64,000 bases of DNA from Rhynchonema sp. JSB1_4 (taxonomy: Eukaryota; Nematoda; Chromadorea; Monhysterida; Xyalidae), in assembly GCA_030248065.1 (NCBI GenBank), contig JASAMV010003622.1:37990-101989 (forward strand). The letters run 5' to 3'. The notes beneath the pieces are model-generated. The model saw only the letters and a program-made list of their open reading frames with translations, was not told the DNA's origin and did no database searches. The translations under genes were made by a program, and so were the position numbers. Each line of letters begins with the position of its first letter. Positions within the stretch are counted from its first letter, which is position 1. Below are positions 1 through 10,126 of the stretch, piece by piece.

Positions 1-757
1 CCAGGATGCTTTTGCCCTGGGCAAAAACGTTTCCAAAAATAAACCCAAAAGCTATTGACGTCCCACACAGAAGTTTTATGACGACACGCAGGGCTTTCTG
101 TCACTTGTCTGCGCTGAAATACCATGTTCAATTATGCGAACCTTGAAACGCACACGAACGGTTGCGTGACAAGAGGGTCCAGTGTTCAAGACGGTCCAGC
201 GCAAAAGCCACACAACACCCCAAAACGGACAACAAAACACTACAGTTGTAATCACATTCGGTACTGTCAGCGAGGAATTCAACAAATCTCAATGACCTTC
301 TTCCAAAAATGTTTACCCGATCCGCAGAATGGGATTTTTTACATTGTGTGTGTCCCGTTTACATGGAGTGACCAATAGTTTTGCCGTCAAATCGTGTCGT
401 TAGATAAAGTCGTCAAACAAGCAATAATGCAGTACATAAGCCCCAAATAAGTGCGAAAATAATGCATGTGACTTAACGACAAGATGCAACGACACGATTT
501 GACGACATTACCATAAGCCCATAAAGTGATGCAAGCGTGAGTTGCATAATGCCAAAGTCAATGAAAAATGGGAAATCAGGGAGACAATAACAGCGAAGAA
601 CAACGGCGATGAAGAGCGGGGCTTGCGTTGAACAAGGATGTATTGTCAAGCTTTGCTGCGAGCGTACTATTGTGCTAATGTGTACCTGTCATATGTTTCA
701 AGACCGCTGCTTTTACCAGCGTCGTTTTGAACTTCCCTGCGCACAAGTTTAGCCTAC
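1..757. other. Left-edge non-coding stretch
   Basis: No convincing exon is visible. It contains one copy of a short inverted-repeat element (about 366-518) and an ATGTTTCA octamer at 693-700. It is probably intron or downstream sequence of the truncated ankyrin gene whose exon ends at 758. Confidence 0.5.
366..518. repeat. Short inverted-repeat element, family A, copy 1
   Basis: The ends are imperfect inverted repeats built around GTCGTCAAAT and ATTTGACGAC, with a middle containing an AGCCCCAAA..GCGAAAA block. The same organisation recurs near 11505-11637 and 13840-13955, so it is a dispersed MITE-like family with three copies here. No coding capacity. Confidence 0.6.
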
Positions 758-961
758 CTTTATATTGTCGTTGGTTAACAACACACGCATGACGTCTATT
801 CGGCCTGAACCGACAGCGGTTATCAACGGTGTTCTTCCATACGACCTTTCAGGCTTATTGACGTCTTCGCCCCTTGCGATCCAACGTTTGATGTCGTCTA
901 TCGAACAATCGTAATTAATCGCCTCGATCAGAGGGACCTGTAACAGTTTTTTTGAGTGCAA
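758..961 (-). CDS. Ankyrin-repeat protein, partial (exon of second paralogue)
   Basis: A 68-codon exon encodes about one and a half ankyrin repeats: an N-terminal helix pair (PLIEAIN, IKRWIARGEDVN) and then a TPLITAV..DVMRVLL repeat. It closely parallels the first exon of the neighbouring ankyrin gene (PILIDAIE, LIEQGQDVN, TPLIIAV..DVMRVLL), so the two are tandem paralogues. It ends at a GTAGGC donor in the same position as its neighbour's donor. The remaining exons are not found in the 757 bases to the left edge and presumably lie outside the window. Ankyrin repeats mediate protein-protein contacts; the partner is unknown. The start codon at 961 is the first ATG in frame and may not be the true start. 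Confidence 0.55.
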
Positions 962-1724
962 TGAGGTTAGAATCGCTCACAGCCTTGATAAATTCAATTT
1001 ACCGGTCTGCCAGGAACAAGTCCCATTTTGTGGGGGCGTTTTGAATTTCGCAGACGAAAATTGCTAGAATTTGAAGTCAAATACGAGCACTGAGACACGA
1101 AACGGTGCAGATCTTATACCGATTGGTTTGTTTTGAGTCTGACACAGCACGCACGTATGACTGAAAGAATTTTTTTATTCATCATGAATGAAGTCAAAAT
1201 ACAGCGACTGACACAGGTGGAAAACCCAATCATATTGAAGTTCCTTGTTTTACGAATTACCGGACGCCTGAGCACCGTTCCACTATGAAGAGAAGACACT
1301 GTTGCGTTTTGTGAATAACACTTGCAATAATCAGCAGTTACATGTGTTTCAGGCCGTAATGTGACACAATGTGCCTGGTCTTTGACAGCATCTCGATATT
1401 GTGACTGATAATCGAGATCGAAATCGAGATTAGCGAAACTTTTTAGGGCCTTTAATTTCTCCACGCATTTCTTGAACCATGATCTGTTCAAATACCACGG
1501 ATAAATTAGGTAGATAATTTTGATAAATAATCATAATAATCAAGATGAATTTGATCATTGCGTGCACATTGAATATGGCAATACATAGTTCAACAGAAAT
1601 ATTTCAGGATTAGCATTGCAATTCAAAACAGCCCACTTCTGCGCGAAACAAGGCGGCCACGCTGGACCAAAAAAATGACAATCATTCACCAGAATTAAGG
1701 CAACAGCTACGTATGCTAGGATGT
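962..1724. other. Intergenic spacer between the two ankyrin genes
   Basis: The spacer is A/T-rich. The only long open frame (about 1114-1491, minus) looks neither like an ankyrin repeat nor like another known domain. No repeat ends or RNA genes were recognised. Confidence 0.4.
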
Positions 1725-3025
1725 CTATTCAATCAGCATTTCATCGGCTGTCTTTCCATTACGATTCCGTATGTCGGTGCGTGCACCGTTTTCAATCAGC
1801 AATTCCGCAAATTTTTCCATTCCCCTCCGTTTCGCGTAATGCAACGCCGTGTCGCCCTTGTAGTCCTGCCAATCCAGGTCAACTGCAGACTGCTTGCGGT
1901 CGTCGAGCAGAATTCGACCGATCTTCACCGCTCGATCGTCGCTTTTGTTCTGAGCGCAGTCCATCAACGCAGTCGATGTAAGTGCTCTGCTGGCATTCAC
2001 GTCAGCAGCGCCGATGGCGACCAACAGATGAATGGAGTCGACGTCGTTGTTCACCAACGCACGATGCAACGGCGTTCGGTCGTCGTTATTCTTTTTGTCA
2101 ACCTAAAGGGTTAGCATTTTTTTGGTGCTTCTCTATTGTGCAGAAATTTGTGTGACTCAGGCCGGTCCGGGTTCCAGGCGCAATTTTTAAACTTTGGATA
2201 AAGTATTTCCTGATTCCGCATTGGCAGTGGAATTATTCTGGAGTGGAACCCATTCTCACACTTTGATTGGCCAAAATCAAACATTATTGCGCGATCAACG
2301 GAAATTTGGACCTCTCGCGTAATATTTCAACATCGCTGAGTCGCAAACCACGATTGGACGGTACAAATTTTGAGACAGGTTTGGGTACCTGAATATCTGC
2401 GCAGATCACCAGAGTGCTGACAATGTTGTGAGCCTGACGTGCAACTGCCTCGTGCAACGGCGTGTTTCCAACATTGTCACATGCATTCACATCTGCTCCG
2501 TTGGCAATCAATAACTCTGCTGCCCGAACGTTATTCATGTTGGCCGCCCAATGCAAAGCTGTCCACCCGTTCTCATCGCGTTTGTTCACCTGAAAAGTTA
2601 TTCACGATGCTGACGTCGTTCCAGAAAGAATTATGCTGAGAAGCTATTAATTAAAGGTCTTGTTCGGAGAAGACATACCGTATCACCTCAAATTGAGCAC
2701 CGTTTGAAGGGGGGGGGCTTGCTGTGTGGAACAAAACCGTGGTCTGCAAAAAACCACAGCGGTGAAACAATAACAGCCAGCCAACCTCGATATCATTGTG
2801 CGCCAATAGCACGCGCATTACGTCAACTCGCGATGTTTTCACGGCGATTATCAACGGTGTTTCGCCAAATATTGGTTCATGGTCATTCACGTCTTGTCCC
2901 TGTTCAATCAATTCACTGATCGCCTTGATCGAAGATTCGTGTTCGATTGCATCGATGAGAATGGGAGTCTGGATCTGGAACACACGTGCTGGAGAATGCC
3001 AAATAAGCCCCCGGAATAAGTTCAC
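1725..3025 (-). CDS. Ankyrin-repeat protein, three visible exons
   Basis: The exons read 3025-2786, 2589-2389 and 2102-1725, all joined in phase 0. Exon 1 carries a repeat with TPLIIAV and DVMRVLL. Exon 2 carries GWTALHWAANMNNVRAAELL, IANGADVN, and then NTPLHEAV, the classic ankyrin helix-turn-helix consensus. Exon 3 adds RTPLHRALVNND, GDTALHYAKRRGMEKFAELL and IENGARTDIRN before a stop at 1725, giving about five repeats over about 270 residues. Donors are GTTGGC and GTACCC; acceptors are TTTTCAG and CCTTTAG. An acceptor-like TTCCAG inside the first open frame means the true 5' exon border, and perhaps an extra upstream exon, is uncertain. No enzyme domain accompanies the repeats, so the role is probably scaffolding or adaptor. 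Confidence 0.7.
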
Positions 3026-3354
3026 AGTGGAACCTTCTTCGGAATATTTTCCGAATGAGCTCCAGTCTGGTCATTTTTTATGTCTGGGCGCTTCAATTCG
3101 AATAATTATCAAACGGGATCGCAGAGAACATCACAATATCACCGAAAGACTCTCAAATCTGGGCTAAGTAAACAAAAGCAAATGACATCACTGAGGTTCA
3201 TTAAGCGCCAGATCAAGACCCAGTGGATCTTGGTCCATTGGGCGATCTGTTATGTGTGATCACTCCAAGTTGTCCCAAAGCTTCAAAGTTCTTGGCGACC
3301 AAGGTTGCTCGAGAGGCCAACACGGTTGTGTTCGGCTGGAATGCTTACATCTTG

Positions 3355-3865
3355 CAGGGTTGGGCAAAAAACGTTTTTTTTTCAAAAAACCGTTTTTTTT
3401 AAAAAAACGTTTTTTTTTAAAAAAAACGTTTTTCTAAAACGCCCAGATGACCAAAATATGCCCCCAAAAAATTGGAAAACGCTCATGTTGGGAAGAAAAC
3501 GTGGTTAAACGAAGTAATTCTAAGTGTTCTGAGGCAAAATAAACGGGTTTCAACCCTTTTCGAGCGAGTTGCTAAGATCTCATATCAGACCCGCATCGTG
3601 GGACCAACTTTGGCCAGGGTCATCACTGAAAGTCAAGCTCCGTATATCGACGTATCTCGACAAAGTAAAAATTGGTCGAAAATTTTTTGAAAAAATGGGA
3701 CGGACAAAAAATTGATTTTCCTTGATAATCAGGGTACTTTCCCTGAAAAATCAGGGAAAAGCAAGGAAATTCAGGATTTAAAAAAACGAAAAACGACCCA
3801 GGCGTTTTTTAAAAAAACGTCGTTTTTTTAAGAAAAAACGCCGTCGTTTTTTTTGCCCAACCCTG
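3355..3865. mobile_element. hAT-type MITE with perfect 8-bp TSD
   Basis: A 511-bp non-coding element. It begins CAGGGTTGGGCAAAAAACG, ends with the inverted GCCCAACCCTG, and is flanked on both sides by the direct repeat ACATCTTG (3347-3354 and 3866-3873). Eight-base duplications and CAG..CTG ends are typical of hAT superfamily elements. The interior is made of A/T homopolymer runs around CGTTTTTT and carries no transposase. Confidence 0.8.
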
Positions 3866-3873
3866 ACATCTTG

Positions 3874-5594
3874 CCACGGTGCTGTTGTTTCTTTTGGTCC
3901 TTTGGTTAAAAGGTCGAACAGCCATGGTCATGCAAGGATTGTGTGCGATGAGGGGGTACGTTCAGCAGACGAGTTTGGTATGGGTTACTGTAGTTAGTTG
4001 GCATGGGAAGGAATGTGATGAAACTTTCGATTGAAGATTGATCGAGAAGGAAGATAAAATTCTTCGTCGGCAAAAACCAGAATCTCTACGGTCATTTTCA
4101 GTGATGTTTCATGCTTGTAGATAGTGGGAGCTTTGGGAAAGTATGTTTAATCTCAAATCCGAATTGTGTCCTAAATAAGGCCCCAGGGACTCATTCGGCA
4201 TTTTTACCCATATCAGTGAACTTGAAGTTACCTTTTTTGGGTGGTGAGACTCGGACTGCCCCATTGCGGCGTTTTGGATTTCACCTCGCTCAGATTCAAA
4301 GACGGACACTGAATAGCACGAAATGATGAAATTGCATGTGTAAATACACAGATTGGGTTTTTGAGTCACAAATAATATGCGCATGATGTCGGACAGTTAT
4401 GCTTTTTGTTTTGCATGCAGTCGAAACACTCTGACAGACGAAGGAAACCCAAACACGTCGGTGTTCGACGTTTTACGAGTTGAACGGCCGCTCGATGTTA
4501 AAATCGTTCCAAGCATGGTATGATTCTGTTGCGCGTTCATTCACTTGTGGTCAGGTGCATTCACAAACTGCACAGGTTTCAACCGACGTTGCGAGATGAA
4601 ATAGTTTTAAATCAGCGATGATCAGCTACACATTTGCAAAGTCATCGAATTGAGCTGCACGTTTGCACAACCGCCGAAAGTAAAACGATACAAAACAGGA
4701 TCGTGTTAACTGTCATGTTCCCATAAGAGGAGCTGTTTTCTATTTGCGCAATATTTTGCACGGTATTTTGCTGAAAAACTGCGGTTTCAATAATACATAT
4801 TTGGTCAATATTTCTGCCGACAGCATGAAAAACAATGGGTGGAATTTTCGAAACGGTGTAAAGGTCAGTTGGGCGTAAAAGTCGGTGTAAAGTTCGGTCG
4901 AAAGCTCGGTCGGCGTAGCTCGGTGTAAACGTGAAACACTGCCTGTTATTAACGTGGAATGTTTCAAGTTTACACCGAGGTCTATCACACTGAGCTGTCG
5001 ACCGAGCTTTCCACCGACCTTTACACCCAACTGACCTTTACACCGTTTCGAAAATATCGCCCAATAACGGTCCCGTCTCATGACTGAAAAGTGCACTTTT
5101 CGGCAATGTCTAGTCTGCGCGCCGACGGTGGAAGTAGTCGACGTTGTGTTGTTTTGATCTCGATTAAGGTGTCCATCTGAAAGGATCTGCTAACAGAACA
5201 GTACACCACTAAACGCTGGAATACTTCACCAACCGCCAACAATACGCCCGTTTACTTTACCTGACCTGACACAACACCCGAATCACTCAAGATGCTTTTG
5301 CGGTCCTGCTTACGGCCAGAAAATAAACTTGAAACTGACTGACGAGTGTTCAGAGAAAAAGTGCATTACGACTGTCACGATTTTGAGTTTTTTATTTGGG
5401 TCACTGGTTCCTTGACCAAAATGGGGCACCGTATATTGTGGTGTCCCAGACGCATGCGCACACAAACCAAAAATTGGACGGGCCAAACTAAACCTACCTA
5501 CATGGAGTATGGAGATCGATGTTTCAATCAGTTTATCATCCAATCTGACACGTTCATGTCGCACAATGTACATTCACAAACTCAACACATATTG
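3874..5594. other. Spacer between ankyrin gene and OGG1
   Basis: No gene recognised. It contains a fold-back element (about 4835-5063) and ATGTTTCA octamers near 4104 and 4960. Open frames on both strands are short and resemble no family I know. Confidence 0.45.
4835..5063. repeat. Fold-back (inverted-repeat) element
   Basis: Two arms of about 90-100 bases are inverted copies of each other. The left arm runs GGGTGG..TTTTCGAAACGGTGTAAAGG; the right arm ends CCTTTACACCGTTTCGAAAA..CGCCC. The short middle contains TGAAACAC and ATGTTTCA. Non-coding, MITE-like. A clean TSD was not identified. Confidence 0.6.
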
Positions 5595-7253
5595 CTACCG
5601 ACGTTTCTTATTTTTCACCCGACCGGTTTTTGAGCCAGTTCTTTTCTGCAATTTAGCACCACTGGCGTTCGTGAGATCTTGCTGCTCAGATCTGAGATCA
5701 GCGCGTTGCTGCGTGTCATCAGATTTGGTCAAATGTTCCAGGGCAAGATCTGCAGTGAAAAGCACAGTCTGCGCCCAGCCAGCGTACGGCCCGAAACGGT
5801 CACGGTAGAACTGTACTGAAAATTGAACATAAACATAAAAATAAACATAAACTAGAATGATGAAAATTAAAGTTTGAGGTAAAAAAATTAACTGACCGAT
5901 TTCATCATAGGTGGTCTTGTTCAGCGATTTGTGATGTTTCAGCCTGGGCATGTAATGATTGGCTGTTATCTGCAACACATGCGTGTCGACGGGTACAGCG
6001 TCGTGATGACAAAGGCCCATCAACAGAACACAGTCGGCCACCTGCGACAGACACATGATGTTTCAGGCGGTGTGCGTTGGTTCATGAAGGATAGTCAGCG
6101 AAATTAATTCAAAGAGAAAATTCACCTTCGGCCCAACACCCTGCAATTTCATCAGTGCACTTTTCGCAGCATCATATTTTAAGTTCCGTAATGTTTCAAG
6201 CCATTGTTCACCGCCGAGTTCACGAATTTGCTTCGCCGCTTGGCTGATGTAGGCGGCCCTGGGTAAACGTTAAAAATGTGAAAATTGATATCTGAAAATT
6301 TAGTCAAAACTCACCTGTACCCAAATCCTAGGTTGCGTAGTGATGTTTCAGTACCAGCGCCACACAATGCATCCAAAGTCGGGAAGTCGTAGTGCACACG
6401 ACCATCGGAGGCCGTTGTTGACTCGCCAAAGGTTTCGCACAGTTTTTCAACCATGCCTGACAGTGACAATATTGGATATTTCTCTTGAAAAATCAGGCAA
6501 TAAAGTGAACTATACATCCAAAATCCACCTGATATTCTCTTGATGTTGTTATTTGACGAACAAATGAAGGTGACCAGACATTCAAACGGCTGTTGTCGCA
6601 TTATGCAAATGCCTGAACAAATACAAACAGGTTATGATGTCAGCATTGTTGACGAGTTTGAAAAAGTCTCAACTATGGTCGATACACAGCATCAGCAAAT
6701 TTCGTTCAATGCAAAGTCATATGACCAAATACCGGACCTGATCACCAACTTTAATTCTGGAATCGGTCATGGTGATGACCTATTCAGCTGCACATCAATG
6801 AACAAACCCTGTAATTTGTGCTTGTCTCGTTCGAAGATTGTCCTGAAGTGCGTATCCCGATCACACCATTGCTGGTACAATTCTTCAACACTCACATTGT
6901 CGCCTTGTTGATTCAGGTGAAACATCGACTCGATCACTTCCCGGTCGAGACCGCGAGCTCGACTGAACCGGGCCAAGACCAGGACCTGCATTTGCGTGTC
7001 GTCCGGCTGCGACAGTTGCCAAACGCGATGGTGGGACACACCAATGTGACCCGTTGGGGTTCGTGTCCAGCTGGAAAGATTCGGTCGCATTAAAATACGT
7101 TAAGTGCTTGCAACAGGAAACGAATATCACTGTTTTGAAACAAAAAAACAGATACCGCAAAACACAGTCCATTCCCAACCGAAAACACTGCCCGTTTCTG
7201 AGTAACACATCCAGATTGACTTTCGCCGGTCGACAGGGAATACGGAACGACAT
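5595..7253 (-). CDS. OGG1: 8-oxoguanine DNA glycosylase/AP lyase
   Basis: Removes 8-oxoguanine opposite cytosine and nicks the abasic site (base excision repair, nucleus and mitochondria). Seven exons fit: 7253-7180, 7070-6808, 6612-6529, 6456-6315, 6258-6126, 6041-5897 and 5815-5595. The sum is 1062 nt (353 aa, close to the animal length of about 345) with every phase compatible. Visible landmarks are GQCFRW near the N-terminus, the family signature FICSSNNNI, GMVEKLCETFG, LGFGYR, the helix-hairpin-helix LQGVGPKVADCVLLMGL containing the catalytic lysine, the catalytic aspartate in VPVDTHV, and FGPYAGWAQTVLF. The C-terminus is lysine/arginine-rich (KNKKRR), possibly a nuclear localisation signal. 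The start at 7253 is the first ATG before the conserved segment. Donors include GTTGGG, GTTTGT and GTCAGT. Several exons carry the ATGTTTCA octamer in different reading frames. The gene looks complete and functional. Confidence 0.95.
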
Positions 7254-7284
7254 CACTGCAATTACAATTCGAAATTTTAGCTTG

Positions 7285-7479
7285 TAAAGGCAAACTACAC
7301 CAACATGAGTTCGATTTCACAGCCGGCAGAAAGGTGAAACATTCGGACGTGGCTGCCAATTTGGGAAATGTTACACACAATGAAGAACACAAAACGAGGC
7401 ACCATGATTTTCTCTTTCTATTCGATTTGATTACACGCCACCTTTGAAATCGGACTCGTGTTGGTGTAGCGTGCCTTTA
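7285..7479. repeat. MITE family B, copy 1
   Basis: A 195-bp element whose termini are inverted repeats (TAAAGGCAAACTACACCAAC at the left, GTTGGTGTAGCGTGCCTTTA at the right). A second, diverged copy lies at 38290-38476 in an intron of NUP133. Both copies keep an internal TGAAACAT octamer and a GGGAAATGTTACAC block. It sits just upstream of OGG1 and may overlap its promoter. Confidence 0.7.
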
Positions 7480-7777
7480 CGATAGCATTTTTCAATTTTT
7501 GTATAGCGTCGAAACGGTTTTATCTAATACTGTCCACAAAACATTTCTGGGAGATTCCGAATCTGGACACGAAGGTATCGCAGCGAGCTCAAAGAACTCC
7601 AGAAAATAACTGATTCTTAATTCGAATTACGACGAAGAAAACAATGTTTCTTTTTATGCACAGGGTCGGATAAAATCTCATAGAGAAAAGTGAATCAGTC
7701 AAAAAATAGTGAATATCACATGTTTGAAGGAATAATATCTTGAACGCACGATAGCACCAAACAACAGAATGGAATCC
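7480..7777. other. Spacer between PSTK and OGG1
   Basis: About 300 A/T-rich bases between the PSTK stop and the repeat in front of OGG1. It presumably carries the PSTK 3' end and the OGG1 promoter. No specific sites were recognised. Confidence 0.4.
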
Positions 7778-9285
7778 TCAAATCCCAGCCATCTCCATAA
7801 TAACCGCACAAAGATGCTCTTTTTCCTCTTTCGGGTCCTCACACGCCAGTTCGCCAGATTTGAACCTCGCCAAAACCTCGTTTTTAGCCGCGACCACTTT
7901 ATCGATTTTCAGTTTATGCTCATCCGCTGATTTCAGCCCGGCCACCAGCTGAGCAATACATTCGCGCAATGTCAGGTCCAACTGATGTTTCACACTGGCG
8001 GCACATTGTTCACGACTGCGCTCCAACTGGCCTTGATCATCAGGCAACATTATTGGTGGGTGTAACGTTTCAATCCATTGCATTATGCCCGCACAATCAG
8101 GGTCATTGGTGTCAGTGAGAGTGCGACTGCAGTCGCGTTGCCAACAATCAGCCATGTTGGGTGTTTCGAGTCGTGCGTCCATACGATCGATCACATCTGA
8201 TGGCACTCGGTCGAATAATGGACGCCGATCGTTACGAAAGTGGGCGAGCTCACGTGACACTGGCAAATACAGCTGCAAGCCATGGGTAGATGTTTGCACT
8301 TGCGCACATTTGTGGTGCACCAGGTCATCGTCAGTATGCAACAAGGCTTGCTTCGTCCGTTTGATATGAAATTCTGGAGCTTGCAATTTGTCCATGTTTC
8401 CCAAAACCATTACATCATCGTCAGTTGCGAGTGTACAAGCGATCAATCAATCCATCCATTTGAAAAACAAGAAACAACTTTTACCAATGTGATGACTCAG
8501 CCATACCTGACAATAGACCGACTGCATACGAGCGCACAGTCTCCAATACACCTTTCGCATGCTGGCATAGTAGAAGTTGTCGTCGACGAGCAACAACAGC
8601 CGTGAAACATCAGCTGATCGTTGGTGATCGATGACAATGCGTTCCACTCTGTCAACAACAGTCAAACGATCGCTTTTCCACACATACGACGGGCATGACC
8701 AGTGCGCACGATCGGCTGCAGCAATGAAGCAGTTATTGATGTTCATTTTGTACTTTGCCATTTTTGTTACCCTGAGAGATAACGAACACCACGATGGTCA
8801 ATGTGCATGATATGGCCGACTTAAATTATGTCCGATATCAAGCTCGGCGATCGGTCCTACATTGGTCACGGACGTTTTGCGTTATGTCAAAAGTTTCGAT
8901 CAGCTAAAGTGCTGTCTCGGAACAACGCTTACGGCGGGTAGTGGGCGTAGTCATCAAGTAAAAACAAGACCTTCAATGCAAAAAGCTACGAGACCACGAC
9001 CGGACCGAACACCAAATTTCATAGTAATCGGCCAGCACGAAAACTTCGCTGTTTCGGTTGCACAGGGTTGAGACTCACCGATGACCAGGCCTGCCTATGT
9101 ATATCAAACTGTTGACTTAGTGACCCGAACACTGCCCGGCACGTACCCAACAACTCATCGTAACACACATGCTGTGCGGCCCACCCTGCCTCGTTGTTGT
9201 TGACATGTGCAACCAGTGCACGACACAATGTTGTCTTGCCTGATGCTGGAAGGCCGATCAACACGCACACAATGGGCGTCGACAT
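7778..9285 (-). CDS. PSTK: O-phosphoseryl-tRNA(Sec) kinase
   Basis: Phosphorylates Ser-tRNA(Sec), the intermediate converted to selenocysteinyl-tRNA by SepSecS, so it implies that this animal makes selenoproteins. Exon 1 (9285-9079) starts MSTPIVCVLIGLPASGKTTL with a textbook Walker A P-loop and then CYDELL. Exon 2 (about 8771 or 8752 to 8507) carries the family hallmark LLLLVDDNFYYASMRKVYW and ends VYCQ. Exon 3 (8272-7778) opens LYLPVSRELAHFRNDRR and contains VPSDVIDRMDARLETPN, then a helical C-terminus ending at 7778. Total length is about 316-322 aa against about 350 in vertebrates. The exon 1-exon 2 junction is ambiguous. The good GTGAGT donor at 9078 and the TCTCAG acceptor at 8772 are not phase-compatible; a GTCATC donor seven bases earlier, or a GCAAAG acceptor at 8753, would restore frame. 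Confidence 0.92.
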
Positions 9286-10126
9286 CGCACCTGCCGAAGA
9301 GAAGGGGCAAGGATTTTCGTTTCTTCTGTCCTGGAGTCCTGCATGAACTACACTGTGGTTATACAAAACTCGGCAATGCAATATATGCATTAGAATCATC
9401 AGATAAGGAGTCATTTGGGTCGTCCTTGCACAGAACATCAGCTAATATTCACAGACCAATGAAGCAGTGAGAAACTAACTCAACAAAATATATTTTATTC
9501 GTGAACAACGAGTGAACCACAAATGATATAATTATTATACGAAACAGAAAAACAGCAACAAACTGAAACATCAAACAAACGACAATAGCAACGGACCAAC
9601 AAAAAGAAACAAAACTGAATCCAGCAATAATCGAACAGAACAAGTTTCCGGTGCTCACAATGTCATGGTCACATGACTGTTCAGACTGACACACCATAGA
9701 TTCCCTGAAGACTGAGCAATCATTACGGAAGACAATTAAATCAACAGAAGCAGAGTATCTGGACGTGAATAATATAATTATTTAGCCAAAATAGTTATTA
9801 TACGGTGCAGAAAAACTCAAAAATGAAACATCCAACGAAACAGAACAACAACCGATGAACAAAAAGAAACAGCCTTGAAACCCGCACAACCGAACAGAAT
9901 AAATTTGTACTCAAACTGTGATTGGCACAATATCGATCAGACTGGCGCATCAGAAACATTCCCTGAGGACTGAGCAACTACAAGAGAAGGCCATTCAGCA
10001 GTAACATCAACAAATCGATTTCACACAGAACGAGAACAAAAATACGATCAACAAAAAAACGAACAAGAAAAGAACAAACACCAAAAAGCAAAAAAACAAA
10101 ACAAAACAGACTGGGGGACAGACGAG
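9286..10126. other. Spacer between F-box gene and PSTK, with internal duplication
   Basis: About 840 bases without a gene. Most of it is an imperfect tandem duplication (see the next entry) followed by A-rich sequence. Presumed PSTK promoter on the left and F-box gene 3' end on the right. Confidence 0.5.
9530..9995. repeat. Imperfect tandem duplication, two units of about 230 bp
   Basis: The units start near 9530 and 9793. Each begins ATTATACG, continues through ACAGAAAAAC, TGAAACATC, a run of CAACAAAAAGAAAC, CGAACAGAA and AGACTG, and ends with ATTCCCTGA-GACTGAGCAA. Both preserve the TGAAACATC octamer although the surrounding sequence has drifted. No coding potential. Confidence 0.65.

Noticed and set aside
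1713..2114. 133-codon + strand open frame
   Set aside because: It is the complement of the ankyrin gene's last exon, whose minus-strand translation shows clear ankyrin repeats.
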